Source of the DNA: Acidobacteriota bacterium
Lineage (GTDB): Bacteria; Acidobacteriota; Terriglobia; Acidiferrales; UBA7541
NCBI GenBank assembly: GCA_013287135.1
Contig: JABDEK010000042.1
Coordinates: 1 to 33,952 of the forward strand
Direction: 5' to 3'
DNA: 33,952 bases
Positions 15,738-24,846 of this stretch are shown piece after piece; the stretch's first letter is position 1, and the number at the start of each line of letters is the position of its first letter. Under the pieces are notes generated by a model, which worked only from the letters and a program-made list of their open reading frames with translations, was not told the origin of the DNA and ran no database searches. The position numbers and the translations under genes were made by a program.

Positions 15738-17423
15738 ATGAACGAGTCCACATCAAGTGTCCTACGTCGCTATTTTTCTACCGCTCTTTTAGTTCTGATT
15801 GCATTGGGCATTTGTTCGCGGTTCGCGGAAGCGCAAAACGCCGCGGCTGGCTCAAAGAAAATCTCAGCAAATAGAAAAGCAGGTGTCGCCCGGACAGACG
15901 TAAAAAGATTCCGAGCTCGACTGGATTCTGCACTTGCCGAGAGTCACGCGCAAAAGGCTTTCTGGGGAATACTGATAGTGGATCGCGATAATGGAGAGAC
16001 TCTCTACGAGTTGAATGCTGATAAATTCGTTACCCCGGCATCCAATGCAAAGATTTTCACTACCGCGCTGGCGTTGTCTACGCTCGGCCCCGATTTTAGA
16101 TTTCATACAACTTTGGAGACAACTGGGTTACTCGGGCCGGATGGCCGGCTTATCGGCGACTTGGTTCTCGTTGGCCACGGTGACCCCGATCTTTCCAATC
16201 GGAAATTTCCATACGCTGGGAAAGTGGAACGTGAAGGTACTGCGGAAGCGCCGTTAGCCGAGTTGGTTGAAGCGGCAGTCGCCAAGGGACTTAAAGAAGT
16301 GCATGGAGATATCGTCGCAGACGACAGCTATTTCCCCTACGATCCGTATCCGGCAGGCTGGAGCGTGGGCGATTTATTTTTCACTTTCGGCGCGCCTGTA
16401 AGTGCGCTCGCATTCAACGATAACTCTTTTTCAATCGAAGTCAGTCCCGCTAGCCGTGAAGGTGAAGCCGCTGCATTACGGGTAGAACCGGCAGCAGCAA
16501 ACGGCAGCTTTGCATACGAAGTAAACACTGGTCCGAGCAACGGGAAACCCGATTTTTCCGTAGTACGCCAACCGGAACAAAACTTTATCCTGTTGCGCGG
16601 GTCAATTCCTGCCGGCCATGCGCCCATCAAACTCGATTTCGCAATGAGCGATCCGGGCGAGGTGGCAGCATTGGCGTTGAAGCAGACCCTCGAATCGCGC
16701 GGCATTAAAGTTACGGGTGGCGTCCGCTTGAGGCATTCTCAACCGCCGCGTCCTTTTGATTCCACGGTTGTTCCGGCTGGCGCTATGACGGTGCCCGACG
16801 CTTTGAACGCCAATAGTTCGCCAGCTACAAGTAGACTCGTACTTGCCGACCATATTTCCCCGACTCTTCTTGAGAGCATTAGCGTTACTAACAAAGTGAG
16901 CCAAAACCTCCATGCTGAATTATTCCTTCGCACGGTGGCGCGCGAAAAGGCTGGCATCGGTTCGGCGGAGGCAGGAATTTGGGTAGAACAGAATTTTCTG
17001 AAGACAATCGGAATCACAGATGGTGATGTTGTTCTCTCGGACGGCTCAGGACTTTCGCGGGACGATCTCGTGACGCCTCGTGCCGTCGTTCAACTTTTGC
17101 GTTACATCTCACAACAGCTGTGGGGTGCGGATTACATCGCGACATTTCCAATAGCGGGCGTGGATGGCACGCTTGAAAATCGAATGAAGGATACAACCGC
17201 CTCTGGGCGAGTCTTAGCCAAGACCGGGTCACTCGAACATGTGCGAGCAATGTCCGGCTACGCGACAACGGTCCGCGACGAGCACCTCATATTCACGATC
17301 TTCGGGAATAATAACGCGCATGGCCACGATGCCACGGTCGCGATGGATGCAATGGGAGTGGCGATGGTCGAAACACTTGGAACTTCTGTCCGGCCAAAAA
17401 GAAAAAATGAAGCGGCGCATTAG
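15738..17423 (+). CDS. dacB: PBP4-type D-alanyl-D-alanine carboxypeptidase/endopeptidase
   Basis: Periplasmic class C penicillin-binding protein that trims or cleaves peptidoglycan cross-links. The 561-residue precursor has a signal peptide (about 1-33, ending A-E-A-Q). The active-site triad is complete: S-N-A-K with nucleophile S102 and K105, S-Q-N at 388-390 followed by L-H-A-E, and K-T-G at 495-497. The large insert between the first and second motifs (about 120-370) is typical of PBP4/DacB, as are G-D-L-V-L-V-G-H-G-D-P and V-L-S-D-G-S-G-L-S-R-D. Its length is somewhat above E. coli PBP4 (477), mainly from an N-terminal linker. No strong Shine-Dalgarno is visible (a weak GGAA lies upstream). 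The following LOG-family gene begins inside its last codons. Confidence 0.92.
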   Translation: MNESTSSVLRRYFSTALLVLIALGICSRFAEAQNAAAGSKKISANRKAGVARTDVKRFRARLDSALAESHAQKAFWGILIVDRDNGETLYELNADKFVTPASNAKIFTTALALSTLGPDFRFHTTLETTGLLGPDGRLIGDLVLVGHGDPDLSNRKFPYAGKVEREGTAEAPLAELVEAAVAKGLKEVHGDIVADDSYFPYDPYPAGWSVGDLFFTFGAPVSALAFNDNSFSIEVSPASREGEAAALRVEPAAANGSFAYEVNTGPSNGKPDFSVVRQPEQNFILLRGSIPAGHAPIKLDFAMSDPGEVAALALKQTLESRGIKVTGGVRLRHSQPPRPFDSTVVPAGAMTVPDALNANSSPATSRLVLADHISPTLLESISVTNKVSQNLHAELFLRTVAREKAGIGSAEAGIWVEQNFLKTIGITDGDVVLSDGSGLSRDDLVTPRAVVQLLRYISQQLWGADYIATFPIAGVDGTLENRMKDTTASGRVLAKTGSLEHVRAMSGYATTVRDEHLIFTIFGNNNAHGHDATVAMDAMGVAMVETLGTSVRPKRKNEAAH

Positions 17424-18004
17424 AACCATCACAGTTTTTGGAAGCTCGCGCCCTCGTGAATCAGACAATGAGTGCACCATAGCGCGACATCTGGGAGCTG
17501 AACTAGTCAAGAAAGGATTCTCCGTCTGTACCGGCGGATATGGCGGCGTGATGGAAGCAGTTCCAAGAGGAGCGCACGACGAGGGCGGTCAGGGCAATAG
17601 GCGTTACCGCTCGATTTTTCAAGTCGACCGCAAATAAGTGGTTGAATAAGGAAATGCGAGTGAAGATCTGGCGAGATCGTCTTTTTGAATTGATCGATCG
17701 TGGCGACGGTTACGCGGTGTGCGCCGGTGGAACTGACACGCTCGTCGAACTCGCCGTCGTTTGGGAAATGATGAACAAGAGCGTGATGGCCCAAAAACCC
17801 GTGATCGTTCTTGGGGGCTTTTGGAAGTCGGTGATCGATCGTGTTCGGGAAGCCGAGAGTGATCCAGAATCTCCGTGGATCGAGAGACAAAGCACTTTTA
17901 TTGAGTTTGCGGGTCACCTTCTAAGGCCGCCGATATTCTCGCCGCCTATTTCAAATCGCACGCACGCTGATTTCCCAGAGCAACAGGGCTACAATTCGTT
18001 ATGA
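17407..18004 (+). pseudogene. LOG/lysine-decarboxylase-like family gene with a one-base frameshift
   Basis: Two adjacent frames together encode one LOG-family protein (nucleotide-5'-monophosphate phosphoribohydrolase-like, Rossmann fold). The first frame starts at the ATG at 17407 inside dacB and runs through T-V-F-G-S-S-R-P and G-G-Y-G-G-V-M-E-A, then loses similarity and stops at 17637. The second frame, readable from about 17591 to the TGA at 18004, continues with A-I-G-V-T-A-R-F-F-K and carries the family signature G-G-T-D-T-L-V-E-L-A-V-V-W-E. Removing one base near 17588-17592 (for example the C at 17590) joins them into about 198 residues, the normal length. It may be a true recent pseudogene or a sequencing or assembly error. 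Family members release free bases from nucleotide monophosphates; the substrate here is unknown. mutS2 begins 7 bases after the stop. Confidence 0.8.
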
Positions 18005-18011
18005 GGTTGCC

Positions 18012-20432
18012 GTGTCGCGTTCCGCAGAACAACTCCTTGAATTCGATCGGCTGAAAGATATCGTCGGGCATCACACTACCTGTGCGCCTGGCCGTCGGAC
18101 CACGCTCGCTCTCCAGATTCAACACGATGCCGCAGCGCTTGATTCAGAGTTCACGTTAATGCGCGAAGCTGTTGCGTATTTGCGCGATGGTTCTGAATTA
18201 GGTTTCGGGTCGCTCGCCGATCCCGAATCATGGCTCGGTCGCTTGATCGTCCCGGGTTCGATTCTTGTTACTGCGGAGCTTCTCGACGTTGCATCGTTGA
18301 TGGACGCAGCGTATGCCGTGCGGCAGACGTTTAAACAGGAGGCAGCGAAATATCCGAGACTGAGCGAAAGAGCTGCAGCGCTGGTGGATTTTCGACATCT
18401 TGCGACGGCAATCCGGCGCGCGATTCTGCCCAACGGAGAGATCAGCGATGAGGCGTCGCCGCAACTGAAACGTATTCGCGCAAGCATGGCGAGTGCACGC
18501 GACAAAATTCACAAGTCCCTGGAGGGAATTCTTCGCTCCCGGTGCGAGCCTTCTGGGGAAGATTACATTACGCTTCGCAACGAACGCTTCGTAATTCCAG
18601 TTCGCGCCGGAGAACGACGAAGCGTTCCCGGAGTAGTCCACGGCACGAGTGCAACAGGACAGACAGTTTTCGTCGAGCCGCTCGAAGCCATCGATTTGAA
18701 CAACCGCCTGGTTCAACTAAGCGAAGATGAGCTTGCAGAAATCAACAGAATTCTGGAAGAGCTGACTGAACGAGTGCGCCTGGAACGCGGATCGCTCGAA
18801 TCCGCTGCTGTGCGACTTGCTCACTTGGATTCAATTTTCGCTCGTGCCCGTTTCGCGCGCGAGTTCGATTGCGCGATGCCAACATTTACAGCAGGGAATT
18901 TGTTGCGCCTCCAGAATGTGCGAAATCCTGTGCTCGAAGCCACACTGAAACCGCGGGGACGCAAAGCGGTTGCCATGTCGCTCGATCTCGGAGGGGACGA
19001 GACGGTCATGGTTATCAGCGGCCCTAACACGGGTGGAAAAACAGTAGCGCTCAAAAGCGTGGGACTAGCGGCACTTTCCGCCCAATTCGCAATTCCGGTT
19101 GCTGCCGAACGCGCTGAAATGCCGATTTTCGATGGTGTGCTCGCAGACATTGGCGATGAGCAATCCATTACGGCGGATCTTTCAACATTTTCAGCGCACA
19201 TGCTCAATTTGAAATCCATGCTGGAGGTGGCCACCGAGCGCTCGTTGATACTCGTGGACGAAATGGGAACCGGAACTGCTCCTGAGGAGGGCGCGGCACT
19301 GGCCGTGGCGTTGCTTGAAGAATTTCGGACGCGGCATGCTCTTACTATTGCAACTACACATCATGATCGTTTGAAATCTTATGCTTCCACTACGCCAGGG
19401 ATCGTCAACGCAGCAATGGAGTTTGATGAAGTAAATTTGCGTCCGACGTACCGTCTGCTGGTTGGCGTGCCGGGAACTTCGAGTGGCATCGAGATCGCCC
19501 GGAGGCTCGGCCTACCTTCACGAGTGGTAGAACATGCGCAGGCGAGTCTTACTCCTGAATCACGTGAGGCTCGCGATCTCATCGCCTACCTCCATCGCAG
19601 CCGCGATGAGATGGAGGAAGTGACGGCCCAAGCGCGCGAGGAGCTCGCGCAAATTGAAACCGAAAGACGCGCTCTTCAAACAGAATGGGTTGGCCGGCAG
19701 AAAAAGCGCATCGCTGAACTGGAAAAGAGTTTTCAAGAAGCAACCAAGCGACTCGAAACCGAGATGGCTCGAGTTACCTCAGAAATTCCTGATCGGGCGT
19801 TGCGAGCGCAACTAGAAAAGCAATCGGGGAAGCGAATGTCGAAGATTGCCTCCGAAGCGCGAGCCCAGACGGACGCGGCCCTATTGGACACGCTCTCGTC
19901 ATCGCAGGCTGATCTCGGAGTCGGGGCGGAAGTTCCTCCGAAGCCGGTGTCGCCAGAGCAACTTACTGCTGGATTGCGCATAATTGTGAAAGGATTTAAA
20001 CAGCCACTCATATTCCGCCGACTAGATGGCGTAAAGGCGGAAGTAGAAGCTGGCATTCTGAGGATGCGTGTTCCTTTGTCGGACGTGATCGGCATCGACG
20101 GTGGCGGAAAATCCGCAAAGGCAGATCTACTGGCATCCGCACGCGCGTCGGATGTAACGGTGCACGCGCAGCAGAGCGACGAACCTGCCAACGAAGAAAT
20201 AAATGTCATTGGCTGCACGGTTGAGGAAGCCACTCGCCGTGTGGATAAGTTTCTCGACGAGGCAGCGTTGGGCAGTCTGCCGAGTGTTCGAATCATTCAT
20301 GGGCACGGCACGGGCGCGTTGCGTCGCGGCTTGGCTGAATTTTTATCAACTCATCCTCTAGTCGATAAAGTTCGCCATGAAGCCGAAGACCGCGGCGGAA
20401 CGGCAATCACCGTCGCCGAGCTGCGAAATTAA
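18012..20432 (+). CDS. mutS2: MutS2, Smr-domain endonuclease of the MutS family
   Basis: MutS2 proteins bind branched DNA or stalled and collided ribosomes, depending on the species, and are not mismatch-repair MutS. The 806-residue protein lacks the MutS mismatch-recognition domains. It shows a core/clamp region (1-320), the ATPase with G-P-N-T-G-G-K-T at about 337-344 and L-I-L-V-D-E-M-G-T-G near 414-423, a long charged coiled coil (about 505-640) and a C-terminal Smr nuclease domain with I-I-H-G-H-G-T-G-A-L-R near 761-771. All catalytic elements are intact. The GTG start at 18012 has GAGG five bases upstream. The gene directly follows the LOG-family gene and is followed 44 bases later by dnaG. 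Confidence 0.95.
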   Translation: MSRSAEQLLEFDRLKDIVGHHTTCAPGRRTTLALQIQHDAAALDSEFTLMREAVAYLRDGSELGFGSLADPESWLGRLIVPGSILVTAELLDVASLMDAAYAVRQTFKQEAAKYPRLSERAAALVDFRHLATAIRRAILPNGEISDEASPQLKRIRASMASARDKIHKSLEGILRSRCEPSGEDYITLRNERFVIPVRAGERRSVPGVVHGTSATGQTVFVEPLEAIDLNNRLVQLSEDELAEINRILEELTERVRLERGSLESAAVRLAHLDSIFARARFAREFDCAMPTFTAGNLLRLQNVRNPVLEATLKPRGRKAVAMSLDLGGDETVMVISGPNTGGKTVALKSVGLAALSAQFAIPVAAERAEMPIFDGVLADIGDEQSITADLSTFSAHMLNLKSMLEVATERSLILVDEMGTGTAPEEGAALAVALLEEFRTRHALTIATTHHDRLKSYASTTPGIVNAAMEFDEVNLRPTYRLLVGVPGTSSGIEIARRLGLPSRVVEHAQASLTPESREARDLIAYLHRSRDEMEEVTAQAREELAQIETERRALQTEWVGRQKKRIAELEKSFQEATKRLETEMARVTSEIPDRALRAQLEKQSGKRMSKIASEARAQTDAALLDTLSSSQADLGVGAEVPPKPVSPEQLTAGLRIIVKGFKQPLIFRRLDGVKAEVEAGILRMRVPLSDVIGIDGGGKSAKADLLASARASDVTVHAQQSDEPANEEINVIGCTVEEATRRVDKFLDEAALGSLPSVRIIHGHGTGALRRGLAEFLSTHPLVDKVRHEAEDRGGTAITVAELRN

Positions 20433-20476
20433 GGGGCGCGAACGGACTAGCGAATTTTCGGGATGCCTTAATAGAC

Positions 20477-22219
20477 ATGGCTGAAGCCGGATCATTCGCG
20501 GAGCGAGTAAAGCAGCAAGCGGATATTGTCCGTGTGATCGGCGAGTATGTGCGCCTGAAGAAAAGCGGCCAGAACTTCTCGGGGCTTTGTCCTTTCCACC
20601 AAGAGAAAACTCCATCGTTCAACGTGCATCCTGTGAAACAGATTTATCATTGCTTTGGCTGTGGTGTGGGTGGCGATGTCTTCAAATTCGTGATGGAACT
20701 GGATAAGTGCACGTTTCCTGAAGCGATTCGTACGGTTGCGGAGAAATGTGGAATCGCAATTCCCAAACCGCGCGAGCGTTCACCGGAAGAGCGCCGCGAG
20801 AATCAGCAACGAAGCGTCCTGGTGGAGATGCACCGCGAAGCTGCGGCATTTTTCGCGCGTCAACTACACGAAAGTCCGGAGGGAAAGGTCGCATATGCTT
20901 ATCTCGAAGATCGCGGACTGAATCGCGAGGCGATGGTTAAGTTCGGACTGGGATTTGCGCCATCATCGGGAGACGCGTTGCTTCGTTTTCTCAAACAGAA
21001 ATATCCGGAAAAACTGCTGGAAGTTTCAGGTCTTCTATCACGCGAACAAAGCGGACGCTTCTTCGATCGATTTCGCCGACGCATCATGTTCCCTATAGCC
21101 AACGAAAGTGCAAAAGTGATTGCGTTCGGCGGACGCGCTATGGGCGATGACACGCCCAAGTACCTGAATTCTCCCGAGACTCCCATCTATTCGAAGAGCA
21201 GCGTCCTTTATCATCTCGACCGAGCCAAAGAAGCTCTGCGGCAAAATGATTTCGGAGTCCTAGTGGAAGGTTACATGGATGCCATCGCCGTCGCGCGTGC
21301 GGGAATCGTGAATGTAATAGCGAGTTGCGGTACCAGCCTTGCCGATCCACAGATCAAATTGCTAGGCCGGTTCACTCGGCGAGTTGTTGTGAACTACGAT
21401 CCAGATATCGCTGGCCAAGCTGCCACAGAACGCTCTCTAACTCTGTTGCTTGAGAAAGAGTTCGATGTTCGCGTTCTCGCTCTTCCGCGCGGCTCCGATC
21501 CGGACAAATTTCTAAAAGAACAAGGCGCCGAAGCTTACAAAAAGCTGTTACTGCAAGCTCCGCCGTATTTGGATTATTTAATTGGCCGCGCCAAACTGAT
21601 GGATCGAACCACTGCGAACGGGCGAGTGCTGGCCCTCAATTTTCTGATGCCATACGTACAGCGCTTACCAAACCGGCTGTTGCGTTCAGAATGGGCCACG
21701 CGCATCGCTTCTGAGTTGCATGTGGACGAGCCAGTTTTGCGCGAAGCGCTCCGCCGTGCCGCCACCGAACGTCGCAGCGAAGTAAAACCCAAAGCTGAAC
21801 TCTTGGGGCCGAGCGTAAAGGGCGCCGAGCGCCGTCTAATCCACATGTTGGCGGAAGCCAACGGATTCCGTGAAAAACTCGCTCAGGAAATTGTTTCCTC
21901 GGGACTGCACCGCGGTCTTGAAACCGAGAAGATATTCGAGCTACTTATCGCCAAGTCAGGTGAGCCCTCAGATCCATCTACTTTTGCCGAAGCACTGGAC
22001 GAACGCGACAGGCGCGTTCTATTCGAGATTTTCTTCGAGTCTTTCTCCGAGCATACTTGGGAGGAGGCGGAGAGTTGTCTGGGCGTGCTGCGTAGCCGTC
22101 GCGTCGAACAGGAGCTTGCAGAGTTACAGAAGCAACTTGAATTGAAGCCCCCTAGCGCGGAACTTCGACGCATAATCACCCGCCGATTGGAGTTACAGAA
22201 ACTATTGGCGGGACAATAA
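20477..22219 (+). CDS. dnaG: DNA primase DnaG
   Basis: Synthesises RNA primers at the replication fork. The 580-residue protein has the N-terminal zinc-binding domain (C-P-F-H at about 38-41 and Y-H-C-F-G-C-G near 58-64), the RNA polymerase domain, and a TOPRIM core with V-L-V-E-G-Y-M-D-A near 261-269 and the metal-binding acidic stretch Y-D-P-D-I-A-G near 310-316, where many primases read D-G-D. The C-terminal helicase-interaction region (about 450-580) is helical and diverged, as is usual. Length is normal. Ribosome binding before the ATG is poor; nothing stronger is seen upstream in frame. It lies between mutS2 and rpoD, retaining the dnaG-rpoD pair of the macromolecular-synthesis operon. 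Confidence 0.96.
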   Translation: MAEAGSFAERVKQQADIVRVIGEYVRLKKSGQNFSGLCPFHQEKTPSFNVHPVKQIYHCFGCGVGGDVFKFVMELDKCTFPEAIRTVAEKCGIAIPKPRERSPEERRENQQRSVLVEMHREAAAFFARQLHESPEGKVAYAYLEDRGLNREAMVKFGLGFAPSSGDALLRFLKQKYPEKLLEVSGLLSREQSGRFFDRFRRRIMFPIANESAKVIAFGGRAMGDDTPKYLNSPETPIYSKSSVLYHLDRAKEALRQNDFGVLVEGYMDAIAVARAGIVNVIASCGTSLADPQIKLLGRFTRRVVVNYDPDIAGQAATERSLTLLLEKEFDVRVLALPRGSDPDKFLKEQGAEAYKKLLLQAPPYLDYLIGRAKLMDRTTANGRVLALNFLMPYVQRLPNRLLRSEWATRIASELHVDEPVLREALRRAATERRSEVKPKAELLGPSVKGAERRLIHMLAEANGFREKLAQEIVSSGLHRGLETEKIFELLIAKSGEPSDPSTFAEALDERDRRVLFEIFFESFSEHTWEEAESCLGVLRSRRVEQELAELQKQLELKPPSAELRRIITRRLELQKLLAGQ

Positions 22220-22233
22220 GTTACGGCATTCGA

Positions 22234-22262
22234 TTGACCCAACCTCCTGTATGTTATATATT
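22234..22262 (+). promoter_or_regulatory. Promoter of rpoD
   Basis: TTGACC (22234-22239), 17-base spacer, TATATT (22257-22262). Transcription should begin near 22269, giving rpoD its own message with a leader of roughly 225 bases, in addition to read-through from dnaG. Confidence 0.65.
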
Positions 22263-22411
22263 CGTAAGGTTTTGGATGAAACGTTAAGCCCCCGTCAAGC
22301 ATCATATAGTTTGTTGTGGGAGAAGCGGTGTGGGCTTCAGCAGCACGGGCGCAGGCACCAACGAAGAATCGTCTGAAAAATAAGCCTTTATCACAACATG
22401 CGCAAGGGTGT

Positions 22412-22439
22412 GCCGGGGTGTCTAGTACCGGCCATTTTT
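22412..22439 (+). terminator. Possible attenuator hairpin in the rpoD leader
   Basis: GCCGG (22412-22416) pairs with CCGGC (22428-22432) across an 11-base loop, followed two bases later by five Ts (22435-22439). Short stem, so marginal as a terminator; its position inside the long rpoD leader makes attenuation conceivable. Confidence 0.3.
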
Positions 22440-22494
22440 GCTTGGGTAATTGAGCGTGTATGCGGCCGGCCGGCTTTAGTAAGAGGGAGGCAGT

Positions 22495-24222
22495 GTGACG
22501 GTAGCTCTGGAAGAAAAATACGATCAGGTACGACAGCTCATCGCTATGGGCAAGGAACGTGGTTACCTGCTCTACGATGAAGTGAACGATATCCTTCCGC
22601 CTGAGGTGCATTCCTCAGAAGAAATCGACGATCTTCTTTCAACTTTCGAACGCTATGGCATTGACGTGTATGAAGACCTTTCGAGCGCGAAGGCTGCGCT
22701 GGCAGCAGCGGATTCCACCGATGCAATAGACGTCAAAGATGAACCGGCCTCGTCCGCTTCTGAAGATGGCGATCTGGATTTGACTCCGGGAACTCTGGAA
22801 AAGACTAACGATCCCGTGCGCATGTACTTGCGCGAAATGGGAACTGTACCTTTGCTGACACGCGAGGGTGAAGTCGCCATCGCGAAGCGCATTGAACGTG
22901 GACAGTTGCTCGTTCTGAAAACGATCACTCGCGCCCCGCTCATCTTAAAAGAGCTTCTTCAGGTTGGCGAAGACGTTCGCAACGGTTCGCGCTCGATCAA
23001 AGAGATTGTGCAATTCGACGATGAAGAGCTGACCGAGGAAAAGATCGAGCAGAAGACAAAAGAAACACTGAAGCAGATTGACAAGGTGGCCAAGCTCTAT
23101 CTGCTGGCGATGAAACAGGCCGCCAAGTTGCAAAAGATTCCTCGATCGAAAAAGCGTCCCTATCTTCGAGCGCGCTACACATTGGCCCGCACTCGTGTGG
23201 AGATGTCGAACCGCTTTCGCGAGTTGGATTTTAATCCGCTGGAAAAGAAGCGCCTGATCGAAAAAATCCGGCAAACGGTTGAACGCGTTCATTTTCTTGA
23301 GCGCGATACTGTCAAGCTCGAACGCCGGGTGGAAGCTTCCAAAGGCGATGTCCAGGCAGAAGCGCGCAAAGATCTGAAAAATCGCCGCCAGGAACTGAGT
23401 GAGATTGAGCTCGCGAGCGAAGTCAGCCCCACCGAGTTGAAGCGCGCCCTCCAGGTGATTCTGCGGGGCGAAGCGGAAGCCGAGCAAGCGAAAAAAGAAT
23501 TAATTGAAGCCAACTTGCGCTTGGTCGTATCCATCGCTAAGAAATACACGAACCGCGGCTTGCAATTTCTGGACCTGATTCAGGAAGGCAACATCGGTCT
23601 GATGAAAGCCGTGGATAAGTTTGAATGGCGTCGGGGCTACAAATTTTCCACCTACGCGACTTGGTGGATTCGGCAAGCCATCACGCGCGCCATCGCCGAT
23701 CAGGCTCGCACCATCCGTATTCCGGTGCACATGATCGAAACGATCAACAAGCTGGTCCGGACGCAGCGGCAGCTTGTTCAGGAACTCGGGCGCGAACCTA
23801 CTTCGGAAGAAATCGCGAAGCGCATGGATATCCCTGTCGCAAAAGTGCGCAAGATTCTAAAAATTGCGCAGGAGCCGATTTCTCTCGAGACTCCGATCGG
23901 CGAAGAGGAAGATTCGCATCTAGGGGATTTCATTGAGGACAAAGCTGTTGTCTCGCCCTCTGATGCAGTAATCAATCTGAGCCTGAAGGAACAGACGTCC
24001 TCGGTGCTGAAGACCCTCACACCGCGCGAAGAAAAAGTCATCAAGATGCGTTTCGGTCTCGATGATGGTAGCGAGCACACGCTCGAAGAAGTGGGGCAAT
24101 CGTTCGCCGTCACTCGCGAGCGCATTCGCCAAATCGAAGCGAAAGCTCTGCGCAAGTTGCGCCACCCGTCGCGCTCGCGCAAACTGCGCGCCTTCCTCGA
24201 AGGCTCGGCGAACGACTACTGA
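22495..24222 (+). CDS. rpoD: Primary sigma factor RpoD (sigma-70)
   Basis: Directs RNA polymerase to housekeeping promoters. The 575-residue protein shows region 1.1 (about 1-70, with [12 protein letters not shown]), an acidic linker, region 1.2 ([11 protein letters not shown] near 103-113), a non-conserved helical insert (about 150-335), region 2 with [12 protein letters not shown] and [16 protein letters not shown] near 380-400, region 3, and region 4 with the helix-turn-helix T-L-E-E-V-G then [17 protein letters not shown] near 540-560. The GTG start has GGGAGG nearby. Its consensus-reading regions agree with the TTGACA/TATAAT-like promoters seen elsewhere in the window. Confidence 0.97.
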   Translation: MTVALEEKYDQVRQLIAMGKERGYLLYDEVNDILPPEVHSSEEIDDLLSTFERYGIDVYEDLSSAKAALAAADSTDAIDVKDEPASSASEDGDLDLTPGTLEKTNDPVRMYLREMGTVPLLTREGEVAIAKRIERGQLLVLKTITRAPLILKELLQVGEDVRNGSRSIKEIVQFDDEELTEEKIEQKTKETLKQIDKVAKLYLLAMKQAAKLQKIPRSKKRPYLRARYTLARTRVEMSNRFRELDFNPLEKKRLIEKIRQTVERVHFLERDTVKLERRVEASKGDVQAEARKDLKNRRQELSEIELASEVSPTELKRALQVILRGEAEAEQAKKELIEANLRLVVSIAKKYTNRGLQFLDLIQEGNIGLMKAVDKFEWRRGYKFSTYATWWIRQAITRAIADQARTIRIPVHMIETINKLVRTQRQLVQELGREPTSEEIAKRMDIPVAKVRKILKIAQEPISLETPIGEEEDSHLGDFIEDKAVVSPSDAVINLSLKEQTSSVLKTLTPREEKVIKMRFGLDDGSEHTLEEVGQSFAVTRERIRQIEAKALRKLRHPSRSRKLRAFLEGSANDY

Positions 24223-24232
24223 TTCCCCTGGT

Positions 24233-24255
24233 GGGGCGAGTCAAAGACTCGCTCC
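24233..24255. terminator. Hairpin between convergent rpoD and DUF4287 genes
   Basis: GGGGCGAGTC (24233-24242), loop AAA, GACTCGCTCC (24246-24255): a ten-pair stem with one G-T wobble directly after the rpoD stop. On the + strand it is followed by A-rich rather than T-rich sequence, so it is not a canonical intrinsic terminator, but its position between convergent genes supports that role. Confidence 0.55.
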
Positions 24256-24267
24256 CATCAAAAAAAT

Positions 24268-24825
24268 CTATCCTTCCAATCTGCTTTGCAACCGATTTAA
24301 CGCGTCAAACCAGAAAGTTTTCATCTTTGCGCACTCTTTGCTGCTGTTCAGTTTCATGTGATCCACCGCCACCTGACACTTCGCCGCGCCTTTGCCGTAG
24401 AAGTTGACGCTTAGCCGGCTGCTGCCACCGTCCCACTTCCCCCGAATAGATTTCGAGGGCGTGGCCGTAGTAATTTCCAAGTCCGAAGCGCCAAGCCAGC
24501 CCCGCCGCGATTTTTCATTCACCCAAGCCTCATACGCAGTTTCAAGCGGCACTTTAAGCGTTCGGCTGCCCGAGGCTGCGAATTCTCCGTCGCACTTTTG
24601 AAACTTCTCGCGAATGCCGCGTTCGTGCTCGTATGCCACCGCGACCATCTGGCCCCACCAAGGCCCTACTTTTTGCTTTTCGCCGAGATAAGCGGAAATT
24701 TCTCTATGCTGCCATTTTTTCGCGCCGCCCTTGTCCAGGATTTTGAACCACTCCGCCCACGTTTTGCCGGTTCTTTCTTTCACCGCATGGTCGCTCATCC
24801 GTTTCGATTCTCGAGGTTTTTTCAT
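24268..24825 (-). CDS. DUF4287 domain protein with SRPBCC/AHSA1-like C-terminus
   Basis: The ATG at 24825 has GGAGG seven bases upstream; a TTG at 24840 would include that site. The 185-residue product begins with a DUF4287 region (about 12-80): A-V-K-E-R-T-G-K-T-W-A-E-W-F followed by H-R-E-I-S-A-Y-L-G and P-W-W-G-Q-M-V-A-V-A-Y-E-H-E-R-G. The remainder, with A-A-S-G-S-R-T-L-K-V-P and G-K-W-D-G-G-S-S-R-L-S-V-N-F, resembles the START/SRPBCC ligand-binding fold found beside DUF4287 in other proteins. Function is unknown; no catalytic residues can be named. It is the second gene of a leftward pair with the DUF2231 gene, 21 bases away. Confidence 0.8.
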   Translation of the reverse strand: MKKPRESKRMSDHAVKERTGKTWAEWFKILDKGGAKKWQHREISAYLGEKQKVGPWWGQMVAVAYEHERGIREKFQKCDGEFAASGSRTLKVPLETAYEAWVNEKSRRGWLGASDLEITTATPSKSIRGKWDGGSSRLSVNFYGKGAAKCQVAVDHMKLNSSKECAKMKTFWFDALNRLQSRLEG

Positions 24826-24846
24826 CACTCCGCCTCCCAATGAAAT

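Noticed and set aside
19733-20296. 187-codon leftward frame inside mutS2
   Set aside because: Serine/arginine-rich product typical of a frame opposite charged coiled-coil coding sequence.
22464-22473. GC palindrome GCCGGCCGGC just before rpoD
   Set aside because: Self-complementary without a loop; may be chance in GC-rich sequence. Mentioned only as part of the rpoD leader.
21883-22611. 242-codon leftward open frame across the dnaG end, the spacer and the rpoD start
   Set aside because: It is antisense to two certain genes, its product has no recognisable domain, and it looks like a shadow of dnaG and rpoD codon bias.
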